From positions 1,612,001 to 1,676,000 of the forward strand of contig NZ_JACCBT010000001.1 in assembly GCF_013409045.1 (NCBI RefSeq): a stretch of 64,000 bases of DNA, written 5' to 3'. The notes under the pieces were generated by a model. The model was not told the origin of the DNA. It worked only from the letters and a program-made list of their open reading frames with translations, and ran no database searches. The translations under genes and the position numbers were made by a program. Of the stretch, positions 16,310 to 25,144 are shown one piece after another (the first letter of the stretch is position 1; each line of letters opens with the position of its first letter). The DNA is from Actinomadura citrea (GTDB lineage: Bacteria; Actinomycetota; Actinomycetes; Streptosporangiales; Streptosporangiaceae).

Positions 16310-17155
16310 GTGAACCACTTCTCCCGCCGCATCGTCGCGTCCGGGACGCTGGCGCTGGCCTTCGTGCCGGCGTTCGGAATGACCGCGACGCCCGCCTTCG
16401 CGGGCGTCGACCTCGACGCGGTCGCCGAGGGCATCGGCGAGAGCGGTTACTACGTCGACTCCCACGCGAAGTACTACCAGTCGGACGGCGCGCAGGAGCT
16501 GCTCCGCACGGCGCAGGGCCGGTCCGTCGCGGTCTTCATCGCGATCCTGCCGCCTGGAAACGACCCCGGACAGGTCCTCAGCCAGCTGCCGGGCTTGATG
16601 AAGCGCAAGGGCACCTACGCGGTGCTGGCCGGCGACCAGCTCCGGGTGTCCTCCACGGCGCTGCCGGGCGCCCGGGTGAAGTCCATCTACGACGGGGCCG
16701 TGAAGGGCAGCAAGGGCAAGCCCGACCTGGCGCTGCTGCGCTTCGTGCAGACGCTCCCGGAGTCGAAGTACGCGCCGCCGAAGACCGGCAAGCCGGGCAA
16801 CAACGGCAAACCCGCACCGGAGGCGTCGGTCAAGCAGCAGGAGGAGCGGACGCTCGCCCAGTCGCAGCCGACCGAGCGCGCCACCGGGGCCGAGGTCCGG
16901 GAGGACGACGGCTCGGCCATGCCTTACCTGCTCGGTGGCGGTGGCGCGGTGGTCGTGGCGGCCGCCGGGGCCGGGTTCCTGCTGTGGCGCCGCCGCTCCG
17001 CGACTCCGGCGCCCGCCGGCGGGACCGGAGCCTCGGCGCCCGGCGCCGCCGCGGCACCGCCGCCCGCACCCGGGGCCCAGCCTCCCGGGGCCCAGCCTCC
17101 CGCGGGCGGGCCCGAGCCCGGCGACGCCAGGCCGGAGCCGCCCCGGAATCCCTGA
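16310..17155 (+). CDS. Secreted, membrane-anchored TPM-like protein of unknown function
   Basis: A 281-residue protein with a signal peptide ending in TPAFA-G (about residue 29), an extracytoplasmic domain (about 30-140) and one membrane helix near residues 203-225 followed by RRR. A cytosolic tail rich in Pro, Ala and Gly follows. The domain pattern (ESGYYVD, SVAVFIAILP, GTYAVLAGDQLR) resembles TPM/DUF6676-like modules of actinobacterial surface proteins, but I would not assign a role. GTG at 16310 follows AAGGAG with an 8-nt gap. The Pro-rich tail contains a short tandem repeat (GAQPP twice). It converges with the RCC1 gene 14 nt away. Confidence 0.65.
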   Translation: MNHFSRRIVASGTLALAFVPAFGMTATPAFAGVDLDAVAEGIGESGYYVDSHAKYYQSDGAQELLRTAQGRSVAVFIAILPPGNDPGQVLSQLPGLMKRKGTYAVLAGDQLRVSSTALPGARVKSIYDGAVKGSKGKPDLALLRFVQTLPESKYAPPKTGKPGNNGKPAPEASVKQQEERTLAQSQPTERATGAEVREDDGSAMPYLLGGGGAVVVAAAGAGFLLWRRRSATPAPAGGTGASAPGAAAAPPPAPGAQPPGAQPPAGGPEPGDARPEPPRNP

Positions 17156-17169
17156 GGACTCCGGGCGGG

Positions 17170-18498
17170 CTACGGCCCCTCGGACCTCGCCAGCACGATC
17201 AGGTGGCGTTCGCCGACGCCCACCGACAGGGCGTCGGCCGCCACCTTTCCCTCGGCCGTCAGCGCCGTGCCGGGACGGCTGCGGGGCGCCCTCCTCCCGG
17301 AGCCGAGCTGGCCGCTGCCGCCCGCGCCCCAGGTCAGCAGCGTCCCGTCGGTCAGGATCGCCGCGCCGTAGGCCTCCCCGGCGAACACCCGGGTGGCGCC
17401 GCGCAGCTTCGGCGCGCTGCGCCCGACGACGGTGACCGGGGCGGGCCGCGGCTTCACCGTGCCGTCCCCGAGCTGGCCGGCGGTGTTGTTGCCCCAGGCG
17501 ACGATGGTGCCGTCCCCGCGGAGCGCGTAGTTGTGCTTCTCCGCGGAGGCGACCGCGGCGACGCCGTCGAGGACGCCCTTGCCGCCCACACCCGAGACGA
17601 GGGCGGGCGTGAGCCGGTCCCGGCGCGTCCCGTCGCCGAGCTGGCCGAGCTCGTTGCGGCCCCACGACGCGACCCGCCCGTCCCGCAGCAGCGCCAGGCC
17701 GTGCTGGCCGCCGATCGCGATGCGGACGACGCCGTCCAGCCGCGCGGCCCCGTCCAGGCCGCGCACCGGCACGGGCAGGGCCCGGTCCTCGCGGGTGCCG
17801 TCGCCGACCATGCCGCCCGCGTTGGCGCCCCACGCGAGCACCTGCCCGTCGGCGCGCAGCACCAGCTCGGTGTGCCCGTCCGCGGCGATCGCCGTCACGC
17901 CGCTGAGCGCCCCGCGCCCGTCCGGCGCCCGCACGGTCGTGGGGACGGGAGGAGCGGTGCGCTCGCCGGTGCCGCGCTGCCCGGACGATCCCTCGCCCCA
18001 GGTCACGACGGTGCCGTCGCGGCGCAGCGCCATGGAGAAGTCGTTGTTGGCGGCCACCGCGACGGCGTCGTCCAGCCGGCCGGGCCGCCCGTCCGGTGCG
18101 CGGACGCGGACGGGCGCGCCGCTGTCGCGGGTGGTGCCGTCGCCGAGCTGGCCGTCGTCGTTGGCGCCCCACGCGACGACCTGCCCGCCGTCGAGAACGG
18201 CCAGCGAGTGGCGGCCGCCCCCGGCGACGGCGACGGCACGGTCGAGCCGTCCCCGGCCGCCGACGCCGGTGACGGGGGCGAGCCGGGGATCGGCGGCCGC
18301 CCCCGGCCGGCCGAGCTGCCCGCTCCCGTTGAACCCGCTCGTCCACACGGTGCCGCTCCGCGCGCCCGCCGAGCCCGCGGCGGGCGGCGGGGAGACCCGG
18401 GGCACGCTCGCGGGCGCGGCCGTCCCGCCGCACGCCGCCGCCGCGAGGAGCACCGGGAGGGCGATGAGCGCGGCGAGCGGGCGGCGCGGCGGGGTCAC
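17170..18498 (-). CDS. RCC1-repeat beta-propeller lipoprotein
   Basis: A 442-residue protein with a lipoprotein-type signal (hydrophobic run ending AAAC-GG near residue 24) and seven RCC1-like repeats with the core W-G-x-N-x-x-G-Q-L-G-D-G-T, enough for one seven-bladed propeller. In eukaryotes such propellers bind protein or nucleotide partners; in bacteria the roles are mostly unknown and extracellular binding is likely. It begins with GTG at 18498, sharing 4 nt (GTGA) with the end of the methyltransferase gene, and is the last gene of the operon that reads leftward from 28640. A link to the glycan made here is inferred from context only. Confidence 0.85.
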   Translation of the reverse strand: MTPPRRPLAALIALPVLLAAAACGGTAAPASVPRVSPPPAAGSAGARSGTVWTSGFNGSGQLGRPGAAADPRLAPVTGVGGRGRLDRAVAVAGGGRHSLAVLDGGQVVAWGANDDGQLGDGTTRDSGAPVRVRAPDGRPGRLDDAVAVAANNDFSMALRRDGTVVTWGEGSSGQRGTGERTAPPVPTTVRAPDGRGALSGVTAIAADGHTELVLRADGQVLAWGANAGGMVGDGTREDRALPVPVRGLDGAARLDGVVRIAIGGQHGLALLRDGRVASWGRNELGQLGDGTRRDRLTPALVSGVGGKGVLDGVAAVASAEKHNYALRGDGTIVAWGNNTAGQLGDGTVKPRPAPVTVVGRSAPKLRGATRVFAGEAYGAAILTDGTLLTWGAGGSGQLGSGRRAPRSRPGTALTAEGKVAADALSVGVGERHLIVLARSEGP

Positions 18499-19814
18499 GC
18501 CGCGCGGACGCAGGCGAACAGGTGCCTGCTGTAGTTGTCCTCGTAGGGCGGCCGGGCGTCCTCGTCGGGACCGAGGTCGACGATCTCGTCGAAGCCGGTG
18601 TTCTCCCGCAGGAACTCCGCGACGCGGGCGGGGTCCCAGCCGCGCAGCGAGTCGGCGAACCACGCCTCGTTGTCCTGGCCGGTGTCGAAGAACAGCACCC
18701 GGCCGGTGGCGCGGTCCAGCAGCCGGATCAGCTCCTCGGCGCTCACCGAGCCGCGGCCGAGGACGAAGTGGTGCAGGAGGCTGAAGCAGGACACCACGTC
18801 CCAGCGGCCGGCGTCGTGCCCGCCGAGGAACTCGACGCAGTCTCCGGTGGAGACGGCGCCGTCCGGGAGCCCGTAGACGGCCCGGCCGAGCGGGACGGCC
18901 AGCGGATCGCGCTCGATGCCCTCGGCGTCGAAGCCGCGCTCGGCCATCTTCGCGACGAACCATCCGTAGCAGCTCGCGACGTCCAGGTAGCGGCCCCCGG
19001 AGAGGCCGCGCTCGCCGAGGAACGCGTCCATCTTCGCGAGCCGGTCGGTGCACTGCCGGACGGTCGTCCAGCCGGACCTCAGCTCGGGCGCCTCGATCGG
19101 CTGGTAGAGCTCGTGGGTGCCGTCGAGCCAGCTCATCTTCAGCAGGAGGTCCTGCAGGGGGGTGGTGACGGGCAGCCATTTGGCGACGACGTTGGCGCCG
19201 TCGGCGCCGCTCATCGCGGCGATGGCGAGCCGGTGGTGCCCGTCGAGGATCTGGTACTGGTCGGAGCCGCGGACGGGGGCGACGAGCACCGGGTCCTGCG
19301 GCCCGCTCTGCTGCGGGCGGGGCGCCGCGCCGGGCGCGTCCTCGCCGCGGTACCGCGCGACGAAGGCGCGGGCGGCCGCGAGGACGCCGGCCTCGTCGGT
19401 GCCGCCGAAGTAGCTGCCGCCCGCCTCGATGCAGCGCAGCCCGAGCCTGCCGTAGGCGCTGGAGAGGATCTCGGCGTCGGTCAGTTCCGGGCGGTCGTCG
19501 GCGAGCCGGAGCAGCCCGACGTGCGGGCCGTCCAGGAACGGGGTCGAGGGCCACAGCAGGTCGCCGGCGCGGTCGGCGAACTCGCGGGCCGTCCAGCCGC
19601 CCTGCGCGCCGACGAGCAGCTGGTCGAACCGGACCGGCACCTTCCACGGGCGCCGCAGCACGGCGGTGGACACCGCGACGCGCGCCGCGGCCGGGATCGG
19701 CAGCGAGCGCCCGGCGTCGACCAGCCGCCCGTACACCGGGCCGCTCGGGGCGAGCCCGCTCTTGCGAAGCACCGCGCGGGACTTACGGCGCACTTGGTCA
19801 ATTCCCGTGGGCAT
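18495..19814 (-). CDS. Two-domain protein: ParB-like module plus SAM-dependent methyltransferase
   Basis: A 439-residue protein. The first half contains a ParB/sulfiredoxin-like signature (SDQYQILDGHHRLAIAAMSG, about residues 184-203) of the type that binds nucleotides or phosphorylates. The second half is a class I methyltransferase with motif I RYLDVASCYGWFVAKMAERG, the acidic EGIERD strand and a WDVVSCFSLLHH motif-IV region. Such pairings occur in surface-glycan clusters, where the protein may methylate a sugar or a phosphorylated end group; that role is inferred. Its start overlaps the flippase gene by 17 nt and its stop overlaps the RCC1 start by 4 nt. Confidence 0.75.
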   Translation of the reverse strand: MPTGIDQVRRKSRAVLRKSGLAPSGPVYGRLVDAGRSLPIPAAARVAVSTAVLRRPWKVPVRFDQLLVGAQGGWTAREFADRAGDLLWPSTPFLDGPHVGLLRLADDRPELTDAEILSSAYGRLGLRCIEAGGSYFGGTDEAGVLAAARAFVARYRGEDAPGAAPRPQQSGPQDPVLVAPVRGSDQYQILDGHHRLAIAAMSGADGANVVAKWLPVTTPLQDLLLKMSWLDGTHELYQPIEAPELRSGWTTVRQCTDRLAKMDAFLGERGLSGGRYLDVASCYGWFVAKMAERGFDAEGIERDPLAVPLGRAVYGLPDGAVSTGDCVEFLGGHDAGRWDVVSCFSLLHHFVLGRGSVSAEELIRLLDRATGRVLFFDTGQDNEAWFADSLRGWDPARVAEFLRENTGFDEIVDLGPDEDARPPYEDNYSRHLFACVRAA

Positions 19815-21456
19815 GCATGCTCCTGGCAGATGTCGTTTCGGTGGCGGGCGAGGCGGCGGTGCCCGCGAGTGCGGTGCGGCCGCGTCTCCCCGGCAGCAGG
19901 GAGGCGAAGGCGGTGAGGGACAGCCGCTCGCGGCCGGCCCAGAGGAGGGCGAGGTACAGCATCGCGCCCGGGATCAGCCCTCCGGCGAGGGCGGCCTCGC
20001 CGGAGCCGGCGGCCAGCCGGACCGCGAGCGGCACCGCCGCGAAGCTGACCAGCGCCGAACCGCCCGCCCAGAACAGCCCCGCGCTCGCCGGGGTCATGTC
20101 GAGGATCCGGCGGACCTGGACCAGGGCCAGCAGCGTCCGCACGAGCAGCCCGCAGGCCCGCGCCACCGCCGCCCCGGCGATCCCGAACGGCGGGATCAGC
20201 AGCACGTTCAGCACCAGGTTCACCCCGAGCGCGGCGCTCTGGTTGACCAGGCTGAGCCCGCTGCGCCCCGCCATCAGCAGCATCACGTCGCGGGCGCCGG
20301 TCGCGGTCGCCACCAGCATCGCCATCGCCAGGACGACCGTGACGACCTCGCCGGACCCGCGGTAGCCGGCGCCGAAGGAGCCGACGTACACCGGCGCGCC
20401 GACCGCGATCGACAGGTGCACCGGCCAGGCGAGCGCGAGGTTCCAGGACGCGCACACCGCGAACACCCGCTGCGCGCCCGCGCGGTCGGCGAGCGCCATC
20501 AGCCGGCTCACCGCGGGCTGCATGACGTTCTGCACGGCCTGGGTGACGAGCTGGCTGATCACGATGAACCGGGTCGCGGCGGTGTAGATCGCCGCCTCGC
20601 GGGGCGAGCTGAGCGCCGCGACGAGCACGATGTCGGCGCGCTGGAACGCCGTCTGGCAGATCTGCGCGAAGGCGCGCGGCGCGGTGAAGCGCCAGAAGTC
20701 GCCGGCCAGGGGGCGCCAGCCGGACGGGGCCTCGGCCTCCGCGGTCACCGGAGCCTCGGCGCGGCTGCGGCGGCTGATCTTCAGGTACCAGAGCAGGGCG
20801 ACGACCAGGCACGGCAGGTACGGTGCCGCCCACGCCAGTGCGAGCCACACCGCGTCGTCGGTCAGCAGCGCCGCCACGACGACCCCGGCGACCTGGAGCG
20901 TCTGCCTCAGGATCTTGTCGACGAGGACGGTCGGCCGCATCGAGCCGTGGCCGCGGGTGGCCGCGAGCAACGCGTCGTGGGCCCCGGCGAGGGGCAGGAA
21001 CAGCGCCAGCACCCGGACCATGTCCACGGCCTGGCCGGGGTCGTCGGCGCCGATGTGGCCCGCCGTCCACGGCGCGGTGAGGGCCAGCACGAGGCCTGCG
21101 GCCAGCGCGGTCACCGCGACCGGGACGAGCGCCACCGGCACCGTCCGCCGCGCCGCGCCGCGGTCGCCGAGCGCCAGGTGGCGGGGCAGCCAGCGCAGCA
21201 GGCCCGCGTCCGTGCCGAGGCCCGACACGGCCTGCAGGATGATGAACAGCGACGTCGCCGCGAAGAAGGTGCCCGCGATCCGCTGCGAGTACAGGTGCGC
21301 GACCAGGAAGACGAGCGCGAGGCCCTGGACGCCCGCGACGGCGGCGCCGACGAGGTTCAGGGCGCCGCCCCTGGCCAGCCTGTTCAGGTTCGGGCCGCCC
21401 GGCCCGGACGGCTTGGGTTCGTCCGCCGCGGTCTCGCCGGATTCAGGGGCCGGCAT
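19798..21456 (-). CDS. Wzx-like polysaccharide flippase (MATE/MOP superfamily)
   Basis: A 552-residue integral-membrane protein with about 12-14 hydrophobic helices starting at residue 30 (ARGGALNLVGAAVAGVQGLA), as in Wzx and MATE exporters. Wzx proteins move lipid-linked oligosaccharide repeat units across the membrane. I chose the ATG at 21456, giving a short cytosolic Pro/Glu-rich leader; the frame stays open upstream but there it is a shadow of the co-polymerase gene. It overlaps that gene by 14 nt. The last 30 residues are polar and poorly conserved in type. Confidence 0.88.
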   Translation of the reverse strand: MPAPESGETAADEPKPSGPGGPNLNRLARGGALNLVGAAVAGVQGLALVFLVAHLYSQRIAGTFFAATSLFIILQAVSGLGTDAGLLRWLPRHLALGDRGAARRTVPVALVPVAVTALAAGLVLALTAPWTAGHIGADDPGQAVDMVRVLALFLPLAGAHDALLAATRGHGSMRPTVLVDKILRQTLQVAGVVVAALLTDDAVWLALAWAAPYLPCLVVALLWYLKISRRSRAEAPVTAEAEAPSGWRPLAGDFWRFTAPRAFAQICQTAFQRADIVLVAALSSPREAAIYTAATRFIVISQLVTQAVQNVMQPAVSRLMALADRAGAQRVFAVCASWNLALAWPVHLSIAVGAPVYVGSFGAGYRGSGEVVTVVLAMAMLVATATGARDVMLLMAGRSGLSLVNQSAALGVNLVLNVLLIPPFGIAGAAVARACGLLVRTLLALVQVRRILDMTPASAGLFWAGGSALVSFAAVPLAVRLAAGSGEAALAGGLIPGAMLYLALLWAGRERLSLTAFASLLPGRRGRTALAGTAASPATETTSARSMHAHGN

Positions 21457-23587
21457 GCCGGCCGGCCTTGTGCGTCTTCTTGCCGTAGCGGGGGGCGACG
21501 TCCGGCGCCGGGTCCTTCGGCGCCGCCGGGGGCGTGCCGTCCGCGCCGTCCTCCGGCAGATCCGGCGGCATGAACTTGGAGATGTCCTCCTGCGTCCGCG
21601 TCGCGGCCGACTCCAGCGCCTCGTCGGCCTCCGCGTCGGCGGGCTCGGCGGGCTCGGCGTCGGAGGGCGCCGCCGGGCGCGGGCGCACCGCTCCCGTGCC
21701 CTGGGTGACCTCCGTGGGGGAGACGGGCCTCGGGGCGACGGGCTTGCCCGGCCCGGACGGGGGGTCGAGCGCGGGCGGGAGGGGACGGCGCCGCGGCTCC
21801 GGCTGCGGTGCGCCGCGCCGCCCGGACGGCGCCGGCCGCGCCTCGCCCGTCCGGGGCGGCGGCTGCTTGACCTGCGGCAGCGCCTGCGTGACCAGGGACG
21901 GGGAGTCGGCCGGGTTCTCGTCGGGCTCGTCCTTCGGGACGCCTGGCTGGTCCTCGGCCCAAGCGAGGGGGGGCTCCGGCGCGCGGCGTTTGCCGCCGCG
22001 GGTCTCCGGGAGGTGGGGCTCGGCGGGGCCCCGGACGTCGCCGCCCTGCGGCGGGCGGGACTGGCGGGCGGCGGCGGGGGCCTGCCGCGCCGCGCGCCCT
22101 CCGCGCGGCTCCGGCGGCTCCAGGAGGGCGCCGAGCACGGTGACGCCGGCGCGCTCGGCCTCCACGTACGCCTGCCGCAGTTCCTCACGGGTCGTGACGC
22201 CCTGGTTGATCACGAGCACGACCGCGTCCACGAACGTGCACAGGGCCTGCGCGTCCGCGTCGTGCAGGCTCGCCGCGTTCACGATGAGGTACTCGCTGCG
22301 GCGGCGCAGCACCTTCACGGTCTCGCGCATCCGCGGGCCGCTGAACCGGTGGGCGGCCTCGCGGGCGCGGGGCCCGCGCGGCAGCAGCCGCAGCTGCGAG
22401 TCGGTGTGGATCAGCAGGGTCGCCGGGTCCGTGCCGCTGAGCAGGGTGTCCGACAGCCCCTTGCCGCCGGGGCGCGCGCCGAACAGGGTGCTGATGTCGG
22501 CGTCCTCGGTGGTCGCGTCGATCATGATGGTCTTCGCGCCGGCGAAGGCGAGCGAGACCGCGAGGTTGGCGCTGGCCATGCGGGCGCCGCCGCCCGGGGT
22601 GGCATTGCTGATCAGCAGCGCCACCGGGGTCTGCGGCGCGGTCGCCACGACCGCGGCGCGCAGCCGCCGGTACGCCTCGCCGACCGGGCTCTTGGGCGCG
22701 CTGACCAGGGCCAGCGTGTCGCCGGACGGGCCGCCCGCCGGGATGGTGGACAGCGTCCGGACGCCGAGTCCCTCGATCGTCTCGGCGTTGCGCAGCCGCT
22801 GGTTGAGCCGCTCCCGCAGCAGCATGATCACGAAACCGGCGACCAGCCCGAGCAGCAGGCCGCCCGCGCCGTACATCGCGGGCCGGACGATGCCGGGCCC
22901 GGCCGGCGCGTCCGCCGGGGTGATCACCTGGCCGGGGTCGAGGGGTGTGCTGGCGATGTCGTTGGACTGCTCGTCGATGACGCCGAGCTGGTTGGTGTAG
23001 GCGGTGACGCGCTGCTGGAGGGTGGAGCGCCGGGAGCCGGAGGAGGCGGCCAGCTCGTTGTTCGCCCGCTGCAGCAGGCGCTCGACCCTGGCCGACTGCG
23101 CCTTCAGCTTGGCGAGCTGGTTGTTCACCACGCCCTGCGCGCGCTGCGTGCGGTACTCCAGGTAGGCGTCGGCGAAGGCCTGCGCGCCCGCGCGGGCGTT
23201 GCCGGAGCTGCCGGCGGTGTAGGTCAGGTTGAGCACCTGGGTGTTGGGCGGGACCGAGACCCCGATGTCGCCCTCCGCCTCGTGCCCGAGCTTCTTCTGG
23301 ACGATCTTGGCGACGCTGTCGGTGGCGACCAGCTGCGCCTCCGTCTGCAGGTTCACCAGGTCGTCGCCGCGGCCCTCCGGCGAGTACGGGTTGCCTTCCA
23401 GCGGGCTGACCAGTACCGTCGCGGTCGCCTTGAACGGCGGCGGCACGGCCATCTCCAGGACGACGCCGGCCGCGGTGCCGAGCACGGCGAGGCCGATCAG
23501 CGCCCCCAGATAGCGCCGGACCAGGGCGAGCAGCTGCCCTCCCTGGGCGTCGGCCGTCCGGTCAGCTCCCACGACGATCCCCCTCAT
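21443..23587 (-). CDS. Polysaccharide co-polymerase with degenerate BY-kinase-like domain (paralogue 1)
   Basis: A 714-residue chain-length protein. A Wzz-type module has helices at about 25-46 and 237-257, with a coiled extracytoplasmic part between (QLAKLKAQSARVERLLQRANNEL). A P-loop-like domain follows at about 300-480. The position of Walker A reads SNATPGGGARMAS (328-340): Arg stands where the catalytic Lys should be. Walker A' reads TIMIDATTEDAD (353-364). The 230-residue Pro/Arg/Glu-rich tail has a single Tyr instead of a Tyr cluster. It should set chain length but probably cannot autophosphorylate. The ATG at 23587 has no clear ribosome site, and a 74-nt gap precedes it. Confidence 0.85.
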   Translation of the reverse strand: MRGIVVGADRTADAQGGQLLALVRRYLGALIGLAVLGTAAGVVLEMAVPPPFKATATVLVSPLEGNPYSPEGRGDDLVNLQTEAQLVATDSVAKIVQKKLGHEAEGDIGVSVPPNTQVLNLTYTAGSSGNARAGAQAFADAYLEYRTQRAQGVVNNQLAKLKAQSARVERLLQRANNELAASSGSRRSTLQQRVTAYTNQLGVIDEQSNDIASTPLDPGQVITPADAPAGPGIVRPAMYGAGGLLLGLVAGFVIMLLRERLNQRLRNAETIEGLGVRTLSTIPAGGPSGDTLALVSAPKSPVGEAYRRLRAAVVATAPQTPVALLISNATPGGGARMASANLAVSLAFAGAKTIMIDATTEDADISTLFGARPGGKGLSDTLLSGTDPATLLIHTDSQLRLLPRGPRAREAAHRFSGPRMRETVKVLRRRSEYLIVNAASLHDADAQALCTFVDAVVLVINQGVTTREELRQAYVEAERAGVTVLGALLEPPEPRGGRAARQAPAAARQSRPPQGGDVRGPAEPHLPETRGGKRRAPEPPLAWAEDQPGVPKDEPDENPADSPSLVTQALPQVKQPPPRTGEARPAPSGRRGAPQPEPRRRPLPPALDPPSGPGKPVAPRPVSPTEVTQGTGAVRPRPAAPSDAEPAEPADAEADEALESAATRTQEDISKFMPPDLPEDGADGTPPAAPKDPAPDVAPRYGKKTHKAGRHAGP

Positions 23588-23661
23588 CGATCAGAATCGT
23601 TCTTGGCGGAGTGTTCATCTCGACTTTAACCGCGCGTTGCAAGAAGACGGCTCTGTTCATC

Positions 23662-25137
23662 TCAACCTCGTCCAGGAGCGGCGGCCCCGACCGGGGACCG
23701 GTGCGGGGCGCGCCGCGGCGCCGGGGACGCGGGCCCGCGCAGGGCGGGCGCGGTCAGGACGATCACGCGCGCGGGGCTGGCCGCCTGGTCGAGGGCCAGC
23801 ACCCCGCTCGCGACCTCGCGGTCCAGGGCCCGTCCCCGTTCGACCACGACCAGGGCCACGTCGCTGGCCGCGGCCGCGGCGATGGTGTCCGCGCCGTTGA
23901 TGTCGGGTGTGGTGATGACGACGATGCGGGACACGCTCCCCGCCTTGCCGACGGCCCGGGTGAGCTGCCGGTCGTCGTCGCTGCGCACCAGCCGGACGTT
24001 GAAGGAGTGGCCGGTCCCGGCCGCGGCCGGCGGCTCGTGGAAGGGCTCGCCGTCGGCCACGACGCGCAGCACCGTCGTCGCCGAGCCGCCCTCGGTGCAC
24101 AGTTCGGCCAGCTCGTAGGCCACCTCGGTGCCGGCGGATCCGGGCACCCCGGTGACCAGCACGGTGGTGGCGTCGGCGTCGAAGACCAGGTTGCGCAGCC
24201 GCCGTGCGACCTCGCGGTGCCCGGTGCCGAGCGCCGTCCCCTCCACCATGATCGGAAGCCGGCTGTGCAGCCGCAGGTCGGCGGGGCGCCGGATGCGGCG
24301 CGGCCGCGTCTCGCGGACCACCACGTAGCCGATCCAGCCGAGCAGCGCGACGCCGATCCCGGTCGCGACCGCGACGTCGCGGCCGGGATCGTCGCCCCGC
24401 CGGGGGAGCGGGGCCCCGCGCAGCACCTCGCCGGGCTGCTCCTGCTTGCTCTTGATGGTCGTGACCTGCTTCTCCACGTCGCGGATCTGCTTCACGAGCG
24501 CCTGGCGGCGCGTGCGGGTGGTGAGCCGGCGCAGCTCGTCCTCGTCGCCGGGCAGGGCCGCGAGCTGCTTCTTCAGCAGTTCGGCGTTGTGCTCCAGCGC
24601 CTGGCGGTTGTGCTCCAGCACCTGGCCCAGGATCCGGTTCCGCAGCGTCAGGTAGGAGTCGGCGACGACCCGGGCGCCGTCCTGGGCGGTCCGCGGAGTG
24701 CCGGCCCGCACCGAGATCGTGAGCACGTGGGTGTTGGACGGCACCGTCAGGCCGATGCGGTCGCGCAGTTCGGCGTCGGACGCGTCGAAGCCGGGCCGCT
24801 CCACCAGCTTGGACAGCACCGGGTGGGACCAGACGAGCTGGGCCTCGGTGTCCATCGTCGTCTCGCGGGGTGCGCGGGTGTTGGTGTCGATCGCCGAGCC
24901 GATGTCGATGGAGGGGTGCAGCGCGACCGGCGGCGCCAGCACGTAGATCTGCGCGGTGTAGGTCGTCGGCGTCAGCACGATCTTCACGACCCCGATCGCG
25001 CACCCGGCCAGCAGCGCGATCAGCAGCGCGACCAGGTGCCGGCGGACCACGCCCGCGTAGCGGGTCACCGGGATCGAGTCCGGCGCGAGCGGCGGTTCCG
25101 CCTGCACGCTGGCCGAGCCGAGGGAGCGTTTGCTCAT
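23662..25137 (-). CDS. Polysaccharide co-polymerase with degenerate BY-kinase-like domain (paralogue 2)
   Basis: A 491-residue second chain-length protein. It has a membrane helix at about 33-53, an extracytoplasmic region with coiled coil (about 165-235), a second helix at about 255-275, and a C-terminal P-loop-like domain. There the Walker A position reads TGVPGSAGTEV (329-339), with no Lys. The order of parts matches the 714-residue neighbour but similarity is low, so this is an old duplication or separate recruitment. The tail is basic and lacks Tyr. It starts 7 nt after the sulfotransferase stop, in the same operon. Confidence 0.83.
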   Translation of the reverse strand: MSKRSLGSASVQAEPPLAPDSIPVTRYAGVVRRHLVALLIALLAGCAIGVVKIVLTPTTYTAQIYVLAPPVALHPSIDIGSAIDTNTRAPRETTMDTEAQLVWSHPVLSKLVERPGFDASDAELRDRIGLTVPSNTHVLTISVRAGTPRTAQDGARVVADSYLTLRNRILGQVLEHNRQALEHNAELLKKQLAALPGDEDELRRLTTRTRRQALVKQIRDVEKQVTTIKSKQEQPGEVLRGAPLPRRGDDPGRDVAVATGIGVALLGWIGYVVVRETRPRRIRRPADLRLHSRLPIMVEGTALGTGHREVARRLRNLVFDADATTVLVTGVPGSAGTEVAYELAELCTEGGSATTVLRVVADGEPFHEPPAAAGTGHSFNVRLVRSDDDRQLTRAVGKAGSVSRIVVITTPDINGADTIAAAAASDVALVVVERGRALDREVASGVLALDQAASPARVIVLTAPALRGPASPAPRRAPHRSPVGAAAPGRG

Positions 25138-25144
25138 CGCCGCC

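Noticed and set aside
21443..23587. Functional bacterial tyrosine kinase
   Set aside because: Walker A Lys is missing and the tail has a single Tyr, so only the co-polymerase role is supported.
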